34,203 nt of DNA from Pseudomonadota bacterium (GCA_963204795.1 CAUJHX010000028.1:1-34203); one strand, 5' to 3'; positions 23,069-32,026 are shown, numbered from the stretch's first letter. Notes: generated from the letters alone by a model not told the origin. A program made the numbers and translations.

Positions 23069-23948
23069 CTGGCTCGCGCGCTTTCGGCGGCATCTCGCAA
23101 CCGAACGGCGCCTGTCCGCGCACACAGACTCGAACTACGCGCGCGATCTCGCTGCGCTCGCGCGCTACTGCGATACGGAGCGCATCGCCGACCTCGCGCA
23201 CCTTGACAGTCAGCACGTACGACTCTTCGCCGCCCGCTCGCATGCCGCGGGGCTCGCGCCGCGCAGCGTGCAACGGCGCCTGTCGGCCGTGCGCTCTTTC
23301 TGCAACTTCCTCGTGCGCGAAGGCGCGATCACCGCCAACCCTGCACTCGACATCAAGGCGCCCAGGGCCGGCAAGCGCCTGCCTGCTGCACTCGATCCCG
23401 ATCGGGTGAATCAGCTGCTGAACATCTCCGCCGCAGACCCTCTCGCGCTGCGCGATCGTGCGCTGATGGAGCTCGCCTATTCCTCGGGTCTGCGTCTCGC
23501 CGAAATCGTGGGTCTCGACACCGCCGACCTGCACCTCGCCGATCGCACCGTGCGAGTGCACGGCAAGGGCGGCAAGACGCGCATCCTGCCGGTGGGCCGG
23601 CCCGCACTCGCGGCGCTCACCGCCTGGCTTGCCGCGCGCAGCGGGTTTGCGAAAGGCGACACGCAAGCGGTGTTCATCGGCAGGAACGGCCGGCGGATGG
23701 GCGCGCGTGCCGTGCAGCTGCGGGTTGCGTACTGGGCACGCCGCCAGGGGCTCGGCGTACACGTGCACCCGCACCTCTTCCGGCATTCCTTCGCGACGCA
23801 TCTCCTTGAATCCAGTCGGGATCTTCGCGGCGTGCAGGAACTTCTCGGCCACGCCGACATCTCAACGACGCAGGTGTACACGCACCTTGATTTCCAGCAT
23901 CTCGCCCGCATTTATGACGCTGCACACCCGCGCGCGCGCAGGAAGTAG
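23049..23948 (+). CDS. xerC: Site-specific tyrosine recombinase XerC
   Basis: The 299-residue recombinase has a SAM-like DNA-binding domain (about 5-90) and a catalytic domain with all active-site residues: R149 in [10 protein letters not shown]173, H242 and R245 in [11 protein letters not shown]268 in [15 protein letters not shown] and nucleophile Y277. With XerD it resolves chromosome dimers at dif. The operon place (dapF-DUF484-xerC) confirms that it is the housekeeping XerC, not the integrase of the element implied at the left edge. It overlaps DUF484 by 20 nt. Confidence 0.95.
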   Translation: MPSSIADWLARFRRHLATERRLSAHTDSNYARDLAALARYCDTERIADLAHLDSQHVRLFAARSHAAGLAPRSVQRRLSAVRSFCNFLVREGAITANPALDIKAPRAGKRLPAALDPDRVNQLLNISAADPLALRDRALMELAYSSGLRLAEIVGLDTADLHLADRTVRVHGKGGKTRILPVGRPALAALTAWLAARSGFAKGDTQAVFIGRNGRRMGARAVQLRVAYWARRQGLGVHVHPHLFRHSFATHLLESSRDLRGVQELLGHADISTTQVYTHLDFQHLARIYDAAHPRARRK

Positions 23949-23956
23949 GCCTTTCG

Positions 23957-24499
23957 ATGAATGAAGTCTGGAATCCCCATGGCACCACGATCCTCGGGGT
24001 GCGACGCAACGGCGCTGTGGCCGTCGGCGGCGACGGGCAGGTCACGCTCGGCAACACCGTGATGAAGGGCAACGCCCGCAAGGTGCGGCCGCTCGGCGGC
24101 GGCAAGGTGCTGGCCGGCTTCGCGGGCGGCACCGCCGACGCCTTCACGCTCTTCGAGCGATTCGAGGGCAAGCTCGAGAAACACGGCAACCTCACCCGCG
24201 CCGCGATCGAAATCGCCAAGGACTGGCGGTCCGACCGGTATCTGCGTCGCCTCGAAGCGCTGCTCCTCGTCGGTGATCGCGAGAAGCTCTTCGTGATCTC
24301 GGGCAATGGCGATGTGATCGAACCCGAGAACGACCTCGTCGCGATCGGCTCGGGCGGCGCTTTTGCGCAGGCCGCAGCGCGCGCGCTCGCCGAGAATACG
24401 ACACTCGATGCGCGCACGATCGTCGAGCGCTCGCTCACGATCGCCGCCGACATCTGCATTTACACGAACCGCAACCTCGTGATCGAGGAACTGACGTGA
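23957..24499 (+). CDS. hslV: HslV peptidase subunit of the HslUV protease
   Basis: The 180-residue protein is the proteasome-like Thr peptidase. The mature N-terminus would be T10 in [12 protein letters not shown]; the nine residues before it form a short propeptide, unlike E. coli where Thr follows the initiator Met directly. [38 protein letters not shown] and [14 protein letters not shown] are conserved. It forms a double hexameric ring activated by HslU. It follows xerC by 8 nt and overlaps hslU by 1 nt. Confidence 0.96.
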   Translation: MNEVWNPHGTTILGVRRNGAVAVGGDGQVTLGNTVMKGNARKVRPLGGGKVLAGFAGGTADAFTLFERFEGKLEKHGNLTRAAIEIAKDWRSDRYLRRLEALLLVGDREKLFVISGNGDVIEPENDLVAIGSGGAFAQAAARALAENTTLDARTIVERSLTIAADICIYTNRNLVIEELT

Positions 24500-25869
24500 T
24501 GGACGCCGAAGTGATGACCCCGCCTGCGGGCGCCGCATCGCTCACGCCGCAACAGATCGTGCGCGAGCTCGACAAACACATCATTGGCCAGGGCGCGGCG
24601 AAACGCGCCGTGGCAATCGCGCTGCGCAATCGCTGGCGGCGCATGCAGATCGAGGAGCCGTTGCGCGCGGAGATCACGCCAAAGAACATCCTGATGATCG
24701 GGCCGACAGGTTGCGGCAAGACCGAGATCGCCCGCCGGCTGGCGAAGCTTGCCGGCGCACCGTTCGTCAAGGTCGAAGCCACCAAATTCACCGAGGTGGG
24801 TTATGTCGGCCGCGACGTCGACTCGATCGTCAAGGAACTCGTCGATGCGTCCGTGAAGATGGCCCGCGAACAGGAAGTCGAGAAAGTGCGCGAGCGGGCG
24901 CTCGATGCCGCCGAGGAGCGCGTGCTCGATGCGTTGCTGCCAAAGCCGCGCGTCATGGGTTTCTCGACTGACGAACCGGCGACGCCGCGCGATGCCGACA
25001 CGCGCCAGAAGTTCCGCAAGATGCTCCGCGAGGGCAAGCTCGACGAGCGCGAGATCGAGATCGAACTGCGGGCGATTCCCCTGGGCGTCGAGATCATGGC
25101 GCCACCGGGGATGGAAGAGATGCAGCAGCAGCTGTCGTCGATGTTCCAGAACCTCGGCGGCCAGCGCACGCATGCCCGCAAGGTCAGGGTGAAGGAAGCG
25201 CTGAAGCTCCTCACCGACGAGGAGGCCGCCAAGCTCGTCAACGAGGAGGAGCTGAAGGCACGCGCGGTCGCCAATGCCGAACAGAACGGCATCGTGTTCA
25301 TCGACGAGATCGACAAGGTCACGCGCCGCCAGGAGACGCTCGGCGCCGATGTATCACGCGAGGGTGTACAACGGGACCTCCTGCCGCTCGTCGAGGGCTC
25401 GACCGTGTCGACGAAATACGGACCCGTGAAGACGGACCACGTGCTGTTCATCGCCTCGGGGGCATTTCACCTCTCGAAGCCCTCGGACCTCATACCGGAG
25501 CTGCAGGGGCGCCTGCCGATCCGGGTCGAGCTCTCGTCCCTCGGCGTCGACGACTTCGTGCGCATCCTGACGGAGCCTGATGCCGCGCTCACCACGCAGT
25601 ACGCGGCGCTGATGGAGACCGAGGGCGTGCGGGTCGATTTCGCCGCGGGCGGCGTGCGGCGGATCGCGGAAATCGCCGCGCACGTCAACGAGCGCACCGA
25701 GAACATCGGTGCGCGGCGCCTGCATACGGTCATGGAGCGGCTGCTCGAGCGGGTGTCCTACGAGGCCTCCGATCAGCGCGGCAGCTCTGTCGTGATCGAT
25801 GCGGCCTACGTCGATGCGCAGCTCGGCGATCTCGCGAAGGATGAGGATCTGTCGCGCTACATCCTGTAG
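24499..25869 (+). CDS. hslU: HslU ATPase subunit of the HslUV protease
   Basis: The 456-residue AAA+ unfoldase has Walker [10 protein letters not shown] (68-76), the pore motif GYVGRDV, an I-domain (about 110-240), Walker [11 protein letters not shown], a sensor region and the C-terminal DLSRYIL tail that inserts into HslV. The ATG at 24499 overlaps the hslV stop (TGATG) with GAGGA upstream; a GTG one codon earlier is possible. It unfolds substrates for HslV, mostly in heat stress. Confidence 0.96.
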   Translation: MDAEVMTPPAGAASLTPQQIVRELDKHIIGQGAAKRAVAIALRNRWRRMQIEEPLRAEITPKNILMIGPTGCGKTEIARRLAKLAGAPFVKVEATKFTEVGYVGRDVDSIVKELVDASVKMAREQEVEKVRERALDAAEERVLDALLPKPRVMGFSTDEPATPRDADTRQKFRKMLREGKLDEREIEIELRAIPLGVEIMAPPGMEEMQQQLSSMFQNLGGQRTHARKVRVKEALKLLTDEEAAKLVNEEELKARAVANAEQNGIVFIDEIDKVTRRQETLGADVSREGVQRDLLPLVEGSTVSTKYGPVKTDHVLFIASGAFHLSKPSDLIPELQGRLPIRVELSSLGVDDFVRILTEPDAALTTQYAALMETEGVRVDFAAGGVRRIAEIAAHVNERTENIGARRLHTVMERLLERVSYEASDQRGSSVVIDAAYVDAQLGDLAKDEDLSRYIL

Positions 25870-25890
25870 TGATGAGCCGCGCGCAGCCGT

Positions 25891-25903
25891 TATGATGCAT
25901 CAT
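25891..25903 (+). promoter_or_regulatory. TATGAT hexamer and 12-bp palindrome at the acetyltransferase start
   Basis: TATGAT (25891-25896) ends 5 nt before the ATG at 25902, which predicts a leaderless transcript. ATGATGCATCAT (25892-25903) is a perfect palindrome that includes the first two bases of the start codon. No Shine-Dalgarno sequence is present. The palindrome could be an operator or chance. Confidence 0.35.
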
Positions 25904-26438
25904 GGCATCCACGAACCTGCGGCTCGAGACGCCGCGCCTCATCCTGCGCCCGCTCGAAATGCGCGACTTCGACGCCTTCGCGGCGTTTCACGCCGACCCC
26001 GAGTCGATGCGCTTCATCGGCGGCGTGCAGCCCCGTGAAGTCGCGTGGCGCACACTCATGCTGATGGCGGGCGCATGGCATCTGCAGAACTGCTCGATGT
26101 TCTCCATGATCGAGAAATCGAGCGGCCGCTGGATCGGGCGCACCGGGCCATGGATGCCCGAGGGCTGGCCGGGCCCCGAGGTCGGCTGGGGCATCGTGCG
26201 CGACTGTGAGGGCAAGGGATACGCCACCGAAGCTGCTACCGCCGCAATCGACTGGGCGTTCGATGTGCTTGGCTGGACTCAAGTGATTCACTCGATTTCG
26301 CCGGGCAACGCCGCGTCGCAGGCCGTGGCCGCCCGGCTCGGCGCGCGCAACCGTGGTCCGGGCCGCCTGCCACCGCCGCTCGCCGATGTCCCTGTCGACA
26401 TCTGGGGCCAGACACGTGAAGAATGGCGGCGGCGATGA
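25902..26438 (+). CDS. GNAT family N-acetyltransferase, RimJ/RimL-like
   Basis: The 178-residue protein opens with RLETPRLILRPLEMRDFDAFAAFHADPESMRFIGG, the hallmark of RimJ/RimL-type N-acetyltransferases. The acetyl-CoA site follows as EVGWGIVRDCEGKGYATEAA, and the C-terminal strand HSISPGNAASQAVAARLGA completes the fold. It transfers acetyl from acetyl-CoA to an amine, either a protein N-terminus or a small molecule; the substrate is not predictable. The stop overlaps the start of the esterase gene. Confidence 0.88.
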   Translation: MASTNLRLETPRLILRPLEMRDFDAFAAFHADPESMRFIGGVQPREVAWRTLMLMAGAWHLQNCSMFSMIEKSSGRWIGRTGPWMPEGWPGPEVGWGIVRDCEGKGYATEAATAAIDWAFDVLGWTQVIHSISPGNAASQAVAARLGARNRGPGRLPPPLADVPVDIWGQTREEWRRR

Positions 26439-27160
26439 GCAGCACACCTGACATGAGGGTCGACGAAGCCCGCGACGAGGTCGTGGTCACCCTGACGCCC
26501 GCGGCAACGGCTTCGGACCGCGACGCTGCCAGCGTGATCTGGCTGCACGGTCTTGGCGCCGATGGCCACGATTTCGTGCCGATCATCCCGGAGTTGCGCC
26601 TCACGCCGCCGGGCGTGCTGCGCTTCGTCTTTCCGCACGCACCGGTGCGGCCCGTCACGCTGAACGGCGGCATGCCGATGCGTGCCTGGTATGACATCCT
26701 GGAATTGTCGGCGGAGGGCCGCAAGGACGAGGCCGGCACCCGTGCCTCGGCCGCGCGCATCGGCGCGCTGATCGAACGCGAGATCGGGCGCGGCGTCGCG
26801 ACGACCCGCATCATCCTCGCCGGCTTCTCGCAGGGCGGCGCCATCGCGCTGCACGCCGCGCTTCGTTATCCGCAGCGGCTCGGCGGAGTGATGGCGCTCT
26901 CGACCTACCTCCCCCTGCACGAGAGCGTCGCGAGCGAAGCGAGCGCGGCGAATCGCCATCTGCCGATCCTGATGTGCCACGGGCTGCACGACCCGATGCT
27001 GTCGCTCGCGCTCGGCGAGCAGTCGTGTGATTTCCTCGTGTCGCTTGGCTATGCGATCGAGTGGAAGCCCTACCCGATGCAGCACGAAGTCTGCCGGCGC
27101 GAGATCGACGACATTGCCGCCTGGCTCACGGCGCGTCTCGCGCCCGGCACGGCCGCGTAG
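26435..27160 (+). CDS. Carboxylesterase/phospholipase, EstB/Abhydrolase_2 family
   Basis: The 241-residue cytoplasmic hydrolase has the acyl-protein-thioesterase-like pattern: VIWLHGLGADGHDFVPIIPEL, FVFPHAPVRPVTLNGGMPMRAWYD, nucleophile S132 in LAGFSQGGAIAL, Asp in CHGLHDPML, and His in YPMQHEV. It cleaves short carboxylic esters in characterised relatives. ATG at 26435 overlaps the GNAT stop (ATGA); an ATG at 26423 is an alternative. Confidence 0.9.
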   Translation: MSSTPDMRVDEARDEVVVTLTPAATASDRDAASVIWLHGLGADGHDFVPIIPELRLTPPGVLRFVFPHAPVRPVTLNGGMPMRAWYDILELSAEGRKDEAGTRASAARIGALIEREIGRGVATTRIILAGFSQGGAIALHAALRYPQRLGGVMALSTYLPLHESVASEASAANRHLPILMCHGLHDPMLSLALGEQSCDFLVSLGYAIEWKPYPMQHEVCRREIDDIAAWLTARLAPGTAA

Positions 27161-27169
27161 CGGCAGCGG

Positions 27170-27832
27170 CTACTTGCGCGCCGGCGCAAGACCCGGCGCC
27201 GTGAAACCGGTCTTGCGATGCGAGCCGTCGCAGTAGGGCTTCTTGCCCGAATGCCCGCAGCGACAGAGCCAGCACTCGGTAACCCGCTTCAGCGTGCGCC
27301 CTGTGCCGGAGACGATCTCGAGACTTCCCTTCACGTGCAGCGGCCCGTTCTCGACCGGGATCACCTCGAGCGGGCCGTTGCGCACGGCGAGTGCCGGCGA
27401 CTCGTCTGTCGGCGGCTCGCCGGTTGCCGTGAAGCCGATGGCGACGTGGCTCGTGTCACAGAACGGCTTCGTCTTCGACGCCCCGCAGCGGCACAGCGTG
27501 GCGCGCAGCGCGCTGCCTCCCCCATGGAACCGCATCTGCGCGTGAAACGCCAACGGGCCGTTCTCGTGCACGCGTACCGTGTTCACCTTGGGCGCGACCT
27601 CCGCCTCCCCGCCGTCGTGCCTGTCACAGGAAATGGCGCCCGACGGGCAATTGCGTGCAATCGACATCAAGGTCTCGGGGGATGCCGCGTCCGGGTGGAT
27701 CCACTCGCCCGCCACGTTCGGCACGAACACATCCGGATGGTCGAGCACGCAGTGACGCGAATGAATGCACTTGGCAGACTCGAACCGCACCGTGACCTTC
27801 TCGCCCCGCACCACTTCGACCTTGCCGCTCAT
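27170..27832 (-). CDS. Iron-sulfur protein: ferredoxin-like plus two CDGSH domains
   Basis: The 220-residue cytoplasmic protein has three iron-sulfur regions. Residues about 1-70 resemble Fer4_19 (C22-x5-C28, then C62-P-S-G-A-I), a divergent mono-cluster ferredoxin. Two CDGSH-type zinc-finger-like 2Fe-2S sites follow: C114-R-C116 with PFC125DTSH129, where Gly is replaced by Thr, and C190-R-C192 with PYC201DGSH205. The 3Cys-1His ligand sets are complete in both. CDGSH clusters are redox- and pH-labile, so electron transfer or cluster transfer is likely. GGGAGG precedes the start at 27832. It is convergent with the esterase, 9 nt away. Confidence 0.87.
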   Translation of the reverse strand: MSGKVEVVRGEKVTVRFESAKCIHSRHCVLDHPDVFVPNVAGEWIHPDAASPETLMSIARNCPSGAISCDRHDGGEAEVAPKVNTVRVHENGPLAFHAQMRFHGGGSALRATLCRCGASKTKPFCDTSHVAIGFTATGEPPTDESPALAVRNGPLEVIPVENGPLHVKGSLEIVSGTGRTLKRVTECWLCRCGHSGKKPYCDGSHRKTGFTAPGLAPARK

Positions 27833-28184
27833 GACCCGGCCCTCCCGCGTGCCGCGCGGCCATTGTCGCACCTGTCGGCCATGTCCTACGAGCGGCGCTC
27901 ATGCGTGGCCCTGTGCCACCGGTTCCAGCAGGGGTAACTTTCCCTGCAGGATCTCGTCCGGGAGAACGGTCGTGGCAGCGTCGGAGCATTCCTACAACGG
28001 TATCGGACTCACGCCGGGGCGCCGCCGCGAGGACTCGCCCTATACACGCCTGTCGGCGGTCGCGCGCTGGCACCTCGCCGCCGCACGGGGCGAAATCCAG
28101 CGGGCCGCAGCCGTAACATCCGCCACATGGGTACGCGCACGCGCTACAGTCACCGGGCTGCTGTACGACAGGTAGGCGAAGGGT
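27833..28184. other. 352-bp intergenic region, divergent promoters presumed
   Basis: This region separates the minus-strand CDGSH gene from the plus-strand response regulator. I see no credible ORF: the frames here are Arg/Pro-rich shadows. A weak hairpin GCAGGG/CCCTGC (27928-27947) is present without a T-tract. Promoters for both neighbours probably lie here, but I cannot place them with confidence. Confidence 0.5.
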
Positions 28185-28823
28185 ATGCCGCAGATCAGCG
28201 TCATCATCGCAGATGATCATCAGGTCGTGCGCGCCGGCCTCAGGCAGATCATCGCCTCGCAGCCCGACCTGCGCGTCGTCGCCGATTGCCGCACCGGCAA
28301 GGAAGTGATCGCGGCACTCAAGGACGGGATCTGCAACGTGCTGCTGCTCGACCTGTCGCTGCCGGACATGTCGGGGCTCGACGTGCTGAAGCACGTGCGC
28401 ACGCATCACGATGGCGTTGCGGTCCTCGTGCTGAGCGGCTATCCGGAGAAGCAGTTCGGCATCAATGTGCTGCGTGGAGGCGCGCATGGCTTCCTCAGCA
28501 AGAGCGCCGACGAGAGCGAATTGCTGCGCGCATTGCGCATGGTGGCCCGCGGCAGCCGCTACGTGGGACCCGAGCTCGCCGATCTGCTGCTTGCGAGCAT
28601 GGACGGCACGGGCGAACAGCCGCGCCACGGCATCCTCTCGGAGCGTGAATTCCAGATTTTCGTGAAGCTCGCCGAAGGCAAGACCGTCACCGAGATCGCG
28701 GGCAAGCTCTTTCTCAGCGTGAAGACCGTCAGTACCTACCGGTCGCGCATCCTCGAGAAGATGGGGATGAAGACCAACGCCGACATCACTTATTACGCGA
28801 TCAAGAACAGCCTGTTGCAGTGA
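28185..28823 (+). CDS. NarL/FixJ family response regulator
   Basis: The 212-residue protein has a receiver domain with D10-D11, phospho-acceptor D56 in VLLLDLSLPDMSG, and K106 in GFLSKSA. The C-terminal LuxR-type helix-turn-helix (about 148-205) has LSEREFQIFVKLAEGKTVTEIAGKLFLSVKTVSTYRSRILEKMGM. It is a transcription factor switched by phosphorylation. The HisKA_3 kinase encoded convergently at 29.3-30.7 kb is of the class that partners NarL-type regulators, so it is the likely cognate. It is followed directly by a lone receiver gene. Confidence 0.92.
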   Translation: MPQISVIIADDHQVVRAGLRQIIASQPDLRVVADCRTGKEVIAALKDGICNVLLLDLSLPDMSGLDVLKHVRTHHDGVAVLVLSGYPEKQFGINVLRGGAHGFLSKSADESELLRALRMVARGSRYVGPELADLLLASMDGTGEQPRHGILSEREFQIFVKLAEGKTVTEIAGKLFLSVKTVSTYRSRILEKMGMKTNADITYYAIKNSLLQ

Positions 28824-28825
28824 TC

Positions 28826-29305
28826 ATGCCGACCGAGCAGCAAGCCGCCCAGCCGAACGAACGCCGCGCCGCTGCCCGTGGCGGCAAGGCGACGGGTGAC
28901 GCGCGCGTCGGTGCCGGCGGCGAGTTGCGGATCCTCCTGATCGAGGATTCGCGCCTGCTGCGCGATCGCATGATCGGCATGCTCACCGTGCCCGGCGTGC
29001 TCAGGGTCACGGGAACCGCCGAGACCGAGCAGGAGGCAATCGAGCAGATCGACGCGCACGACTTCGATGCGCTGGTCGTCGACGTCGAGCTGCGGCAGGG
29101 CAGCGGCATCGCGGCCATCCGCCATGCGCGCGGGGCTTTCGCCACACGCATCCAGCCGCTGATCATCGTGCTCACGAACTATTCGCTGCCGACGGTCGAG
29201 CAACGCTGCATGAGCGCAGGCGCCGATCATTTTCTCGACAAGATGCAGCAGTTCGCCGAGGTGCGGCCGCTGCTCGAGCGTCACCAGCGGGGCAGCGCCA
29301 GCTAG
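28826..29305 (+). CDS. Stand-alone receiver-domain protein
   Basis: The 159-residue protein has a polar, Ala/Gly/Arg-rich N-terminal extension (about 1-33) followed by a receiver domain with an acidic pair E40-D41, D86 in ALVVDVELRQGSG, T117 in IVLTNYS and K139 in FLDKM. No output domain follows. Such proteins act as phosphate sinks or relay carriers, or regulate a partner by binding. The ATG at 28826 is 2 nt after the upstream regulator stop; a GTG at 28820 is an alternative. Its stop interlocks with the kinase stop in CTAG (29302-29305). Confidence 0.85.
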   Translation: MPTEQQAAQPNERRAAARGGKATGDARVGAGGELRILLIEDSRLLRDRMIGMLTVPGVLRVTGTAETEQEAIEQIDAHDFDALVVDVELRQGSGIAAIRHARGAFATRIQPLIIVLTNYSLPTVEQRCMSAGADHFLDKMQQFAEVRPLLERHQRGSAS

Positions 29306-30723
29306 GCAAACGGCACGAGGATATCGATTCGCGTTCCCTGGCCCGGCGCGCTCTGGATCTCGAAGCTGCCGTTCAAGCTCACGACGCGGTGGCGCATTCC
29401 CGAGAGCCCATGGGAGCTGCGCGCCCGCTCCGGGTCCATGCCGATTCCATCGTCCCTGATGCAGAGGTGATAGCCCGCCGGACCCACTTCGAAGCTCATC
29501 TCGACCCGGCGCGCCTTCGCATGGCGGATGATGTTGGTGAGCGACTCCTGACCGACCCGGAAGAGCGCGATGGCGAGCGCCTGCGGGATCGGGTCGGTTT
29601 CATCCGGTATCGTGGTGTGGCATTCGAGACCTGCCCGCTTGCAGGTCTCGTCGAAATAGGCCTCGAGCGCGGTCGGCAGGCCAAAGTGGTCGAGCAACGC
29701 CGGCCGCAGGTTCTCGACGACGCGCCGCTTCAGATTCATCGCCTCCGTGACGGTACGCACGAGCTCGGACAGCTTGTCGCGCACTTCCTGCTCCATGGTC
29801 ACCGAGCGTCCCTGCAACCACGCGAGGTCCATGTTGGCGGCGGTCAGCAGCCCGCCGAGCTCATCGTGCAGATCCCGAGCGAGATCCGCCTTCTCCTGCT
29901 CGGAGGCGCTCTGCAGGTGCGTCGTGAGCTGCGACAGCTCCCGCGTGCGGTCCTCGATGATCACTTCGAGCCGTCGCCGCTCGTGTTCCTCCTCGTAACG
30001 CTGCTCTTCCCGTCGCAGGCTGTCCGCGACAAAGAGACGCACGACGAGCACGATCAGCGCGAGCGTGAGCAATGCGAGCGCCGCGAACGCGTACCGTGAC
30101 AGCACCAGGCTTTTCGTCTGCTCCTCGCGCAGCGAGGTGAGCCGCGAATCGAGCAGGCCGATCAGGGCCTGCGCCCCGGCGCGAAACTGATCCATCACCT
30201 TGCGGCCCTCGCCCGTGCGCAGGATCGCCATCGCGTTGTCGCGATCTCCCCGCTGTGTCAGCGAGATCGACGCGGTCACCTCCGCAATTTTCACGCCACG
30301 CAGCTCTTCGAGTCGCGTGACGCGCTCGAGCACCTCGGCGTCTCCTGCCGCGAGCGTGCGCAGCCTCGCGCTGATCACCTGCAGATCAGGCAGCGCGCTC
30401 TCGTAGGGCGCGAGATAGCGCCGGTTGGTGGTCAGGAGAAATCCGCGCTGCGCGCTCTCGAGATCGACGAGTTGCGAGCGCATCGCGATGACCTCGTTCT
30501 GCATGCCGAGCGTACGGTTGACGCTCTCCGCAGCGACACGAATGCGACTCACCGACCATTCGTTCACGACGTACACGCCAAGACCCAGCAGCGAGATCGC
30601 GACTATCGGCAACCAGATCGATCCTGGCAACAACCGCAAGCCGTCCCAGAAATCGAGGTGGATGCCGCGATACTGCCGCCACGGCAGTCCATGCCTCTCT
30701 GCCACCCTTTGCCTCCGCGCCAT
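29302..30723 (-). CDS. CHASE3-like, HisKA_3-type sensor histidine kinase
   Basis: The 473-residue inner-membrane kinase has two transmembrane helices (about 35-53 and 209-233) flanking a periplasmic helical bundle of the CHASE3 type (RSQLVDLESAQRGFLLTTNRRYLAPYE). A coiled coil (about 235-275) joins it to the HisKA_3 domain with H286 in DLARDLHDELGGLLTA, and an HATPase_c domain (FRVGQESLTNIIRHAKA, IRDDGIGMD, HGLSGMRHRV). This is the NarX/DegS-like class that pairs with NarL-type regulators, two of which are encoded convergently. The signal is unknown. The ribosome site is weak, and a terminator-like hairpin lies 25 nt upstream. Confidence 0.9.
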   Translation of the reverse strand: MARRQRVAERHGLPWRQYRGIHLDFWDGLRLLPGSIWLPIVAISLLGLGVYVVNEWSVSRIRVAAESVNRTLGMQNEVIAMRSQLVDLESAQRGFLLTTNRRYLAPYESALPDLQVISARLRTLAAGDAEVLERVTRLEELRGVKIAEVTASISLTQRGDRDNAMAILRTGEGRKVMDQFRAGAQALIGLLDSRLTSLREEQTKSLVLSRYAFAALALLTLALIVLVVRLFVADSLRREEQRYEEEHERRRLEVIIEDRTRELSQLTTHLQSASEQEKADLARDLHDELGGLLTAANMDLAWLQGRSVTMEQEVRDKLSELVRTVTEAMNLKRRVVENLRPALLDHFGLPTALEAYFDETCKRAGLECHTTIPDETDPIPQALAIALFRVGQESLTNIIRHAKARRVEMSFEVGPAGYHLCIRDDGIGMDPERARSSHGLSGMRHRVVSLNGSFEIQSAPGQGTRIDILVPFA

Positions 30724-30747
30724 TCTGCCCGGATCAATGCTAGCAGC

Positions 30748-30787
30748 GAAAAAGAAAGGACGCCTTCACTGCAAGCGGAGGCGTCCT
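30748..30787 (-). terminator. Intrinsic-terminator-like hairpin in the kinase leader
   Basis: Perfect 9-bp arms AGGACGCCT (30757-30765) and AGGCGTCCT (30779-30787) enclose a 13-nt loop. On the minus strand the stem is followed by a run TTCTTTTTC. It points toward the kinase gene, whose start is at 30723, and no minus-strand gene lies upstream within 1.2 kb. It may stop antisense transcription from fabH or act as an attenuator in the kinase leader. Confidence 0.6.
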
Positions 30788-30929
30788 CAGGTGGCCGGCT
30801 GCCTACGGGGGGGGGAAGGGGCCGGCGATGCAGCTGCGAGAATACGCGCCGCGGGGCACGGCAGCATTCGGGAAAGGATGGAACCCGCGTAGGAACCGGC
30901 CGACACGTGCGTGCCGGGCGGCGGCGTCG

Positions 30930-30935
30930 TATGCT
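30930..30935 (+). promoter_or_regulatory. TATGCT -10-like hexamer close to the fabH start
   Basis: TATGCT ends 8 nt before the ATG at 30944, leaving room for a leader of only one or two bases. No Shine-Dalgarno sequence is present. A run of nine G (30807-30815) lies about 115 bp further upstream. Confidence 0.3.
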
Positions 30936-30943
30936 GCCCCGAC

Positions 30944-32026
30944 ATGACCACCTACGCCGCCATCACCGGCTGGGGCAAGTGCCTGCCGCCCGCCGTGCTG
31001 TCCAATCAGGATCTTGCGGGCATGCTCGAAACGAGCGACGAGTGGATCACGAGTCGCACCGGCATCCGCGAGCGGCGCGTGTCGCACGTCTCCATGGCGG
31101 AAATGGCGCATGTCGCGGCCGAACGTGCGCTTGCCTGTGCCGACCTTGGCGGCCGCGAGATCGAACTCATTGTCTTTGGCACCTGCAGCTTTGAGGATCA
31201 GGTCCCGAACATGGCCTCCGGCCTGCAGCAGCGCATCGGCGCGAGCGGCTGCGCTGCAATGGACGTCAATACGGCCTGCACGAGCTTTCTCTACGGCCTT
31301 TCGACCGCAACCGCGATGATCCGGGGCGGCGTTGTGAAGAACGCGCTCGTGATCGGCGCGGAAATCATCTCGCCCTATATGGACTGGACCGACCGCAATG
31401 TCGCGGTCCTCTTTGGTGACGGCGCGGCGGCCGTGGTTCTGCAGGCCACGCAGAACGAGGAGGGTCTCCTCGCCGAGAAGCTCGGCTGCTTCGGCGATGC
31501 GCGCGAGATCCTGCGCATTCACGGCATGGGCGGCGCATACGCCAACCAGGGGCGGCTCTACGGCATCACTTCGTGGCAATTCGAGGGGCAGGAAATCTTC
31601 AGGCGTGCCGTGCATGGCATGAGCGAGGCGAGTGCGGCAGCGCTCGCGAAGTGTGCACTCACCGCCGACGATATCCAGCTCGTCGTCCCGCACCAGGCGA
31701 ACCTGCGGATCATCGAGGCCGTGGCCAAGCGTGCCGGTATCCCGATGGATCGCGTCTTTACGAATGTACAACGCTACGGGAACATGTCGTCAGCAACCGT
31801 GCCGGTCGGACTCTGCGAGGCGATCGAGGATGGCCGTGTTGCCAGGGGCAGTTGGCTCCTGTTGCCAGCGTTCGGGGGCGGACTCACCTTCTGCGCCCAT
31901 CTGATCCGCTGGGGCGATCGCGTAACGCCGCTCGGCACGTCCGACATCGAACTGCCACCCTGCGATCGCACGGCGGTGCAGCTGATCCACGAAGTCGCTG
32001 CGCGCAAGATCACGCGCGCGACGTAA
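30944..32026 (+). CDS. fabH: 3-oxoacyl-ACP synthase III (FabH-like)
   Basis: The 360-residue thiolase-fold condensing enzyme has the Cys-His-Asn triad: C112 in NTACTSFLYGL, H250 in VPHQANLRIIEA, and N280 in RYGNMSSATVPVGL. SDEWITSRTGIRERR and LFGDGAAAVVL are conserved in KASIII. It is longer than E. coli FabH (317 residues) because of a C-terminal extension (about 330-360) and insertions. It is alone, not in a fab cluster, so it may start a specialised fatty-acid or secondary pathway instead of bulk synthesis. The ATG at 30944 gives MTTYAAITGWG; the frame is open to 30911. Confidence 0.88.
   Translation: MTTYAAITGWGKCLPPAVLSNQDLAGMLETSDEWITSRTGIRERRVSHVSMAEMAHVAAERALACADLGGREIELIVFGTCSFEDQVPNMASGLQQRIGASGCAAMDVNTACTSFLYGLSTATAMIRGGVVKNALVIGAEIISPYMDWTDRNVAVLFGDGAAAVVLQATQNEEGLLAEKLGCFGDAREILRIHGMGGAYANQGRLYGITSWQFEGQEIFRRAVHGMSEASAAALAKCALTADDIQLVVPHQANLRIIEAVAKRAGIPMDRVFTNVQRYGNMSSATVPVGLCEAIEDGRVARGSWLLLPAFGGGLTFCAHLIRWGDRVTPLGTSDIELPPCDRTAVQLIHEVAARKITRAT

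Noticed and set aside
23049-23948. XerC considered as the integrase of a mobile element
   Set aside because: It sits in the conserved dapF-DUF484-xerC-hslVU order and is 23 kb from the attachment-site fragment, so it is the housekeeping recombinase.
27928-27947. GCAGGG/CCCTGC hairpin in the intergenic region
   Set aside because: The stem is only 6 bp, there is no T-tract on either strand, and no gene end is near enough for it to serve as a terminator.
30807-30815. Run of nine G upstream of fabH, considered as a phase-variation tract
   Set aside because: It lies about 130 bp from the start codon and outside any promoter spacer I can place. One homopolymer in high-GC DNA is weak evidence, and it may contain a sequencing error.
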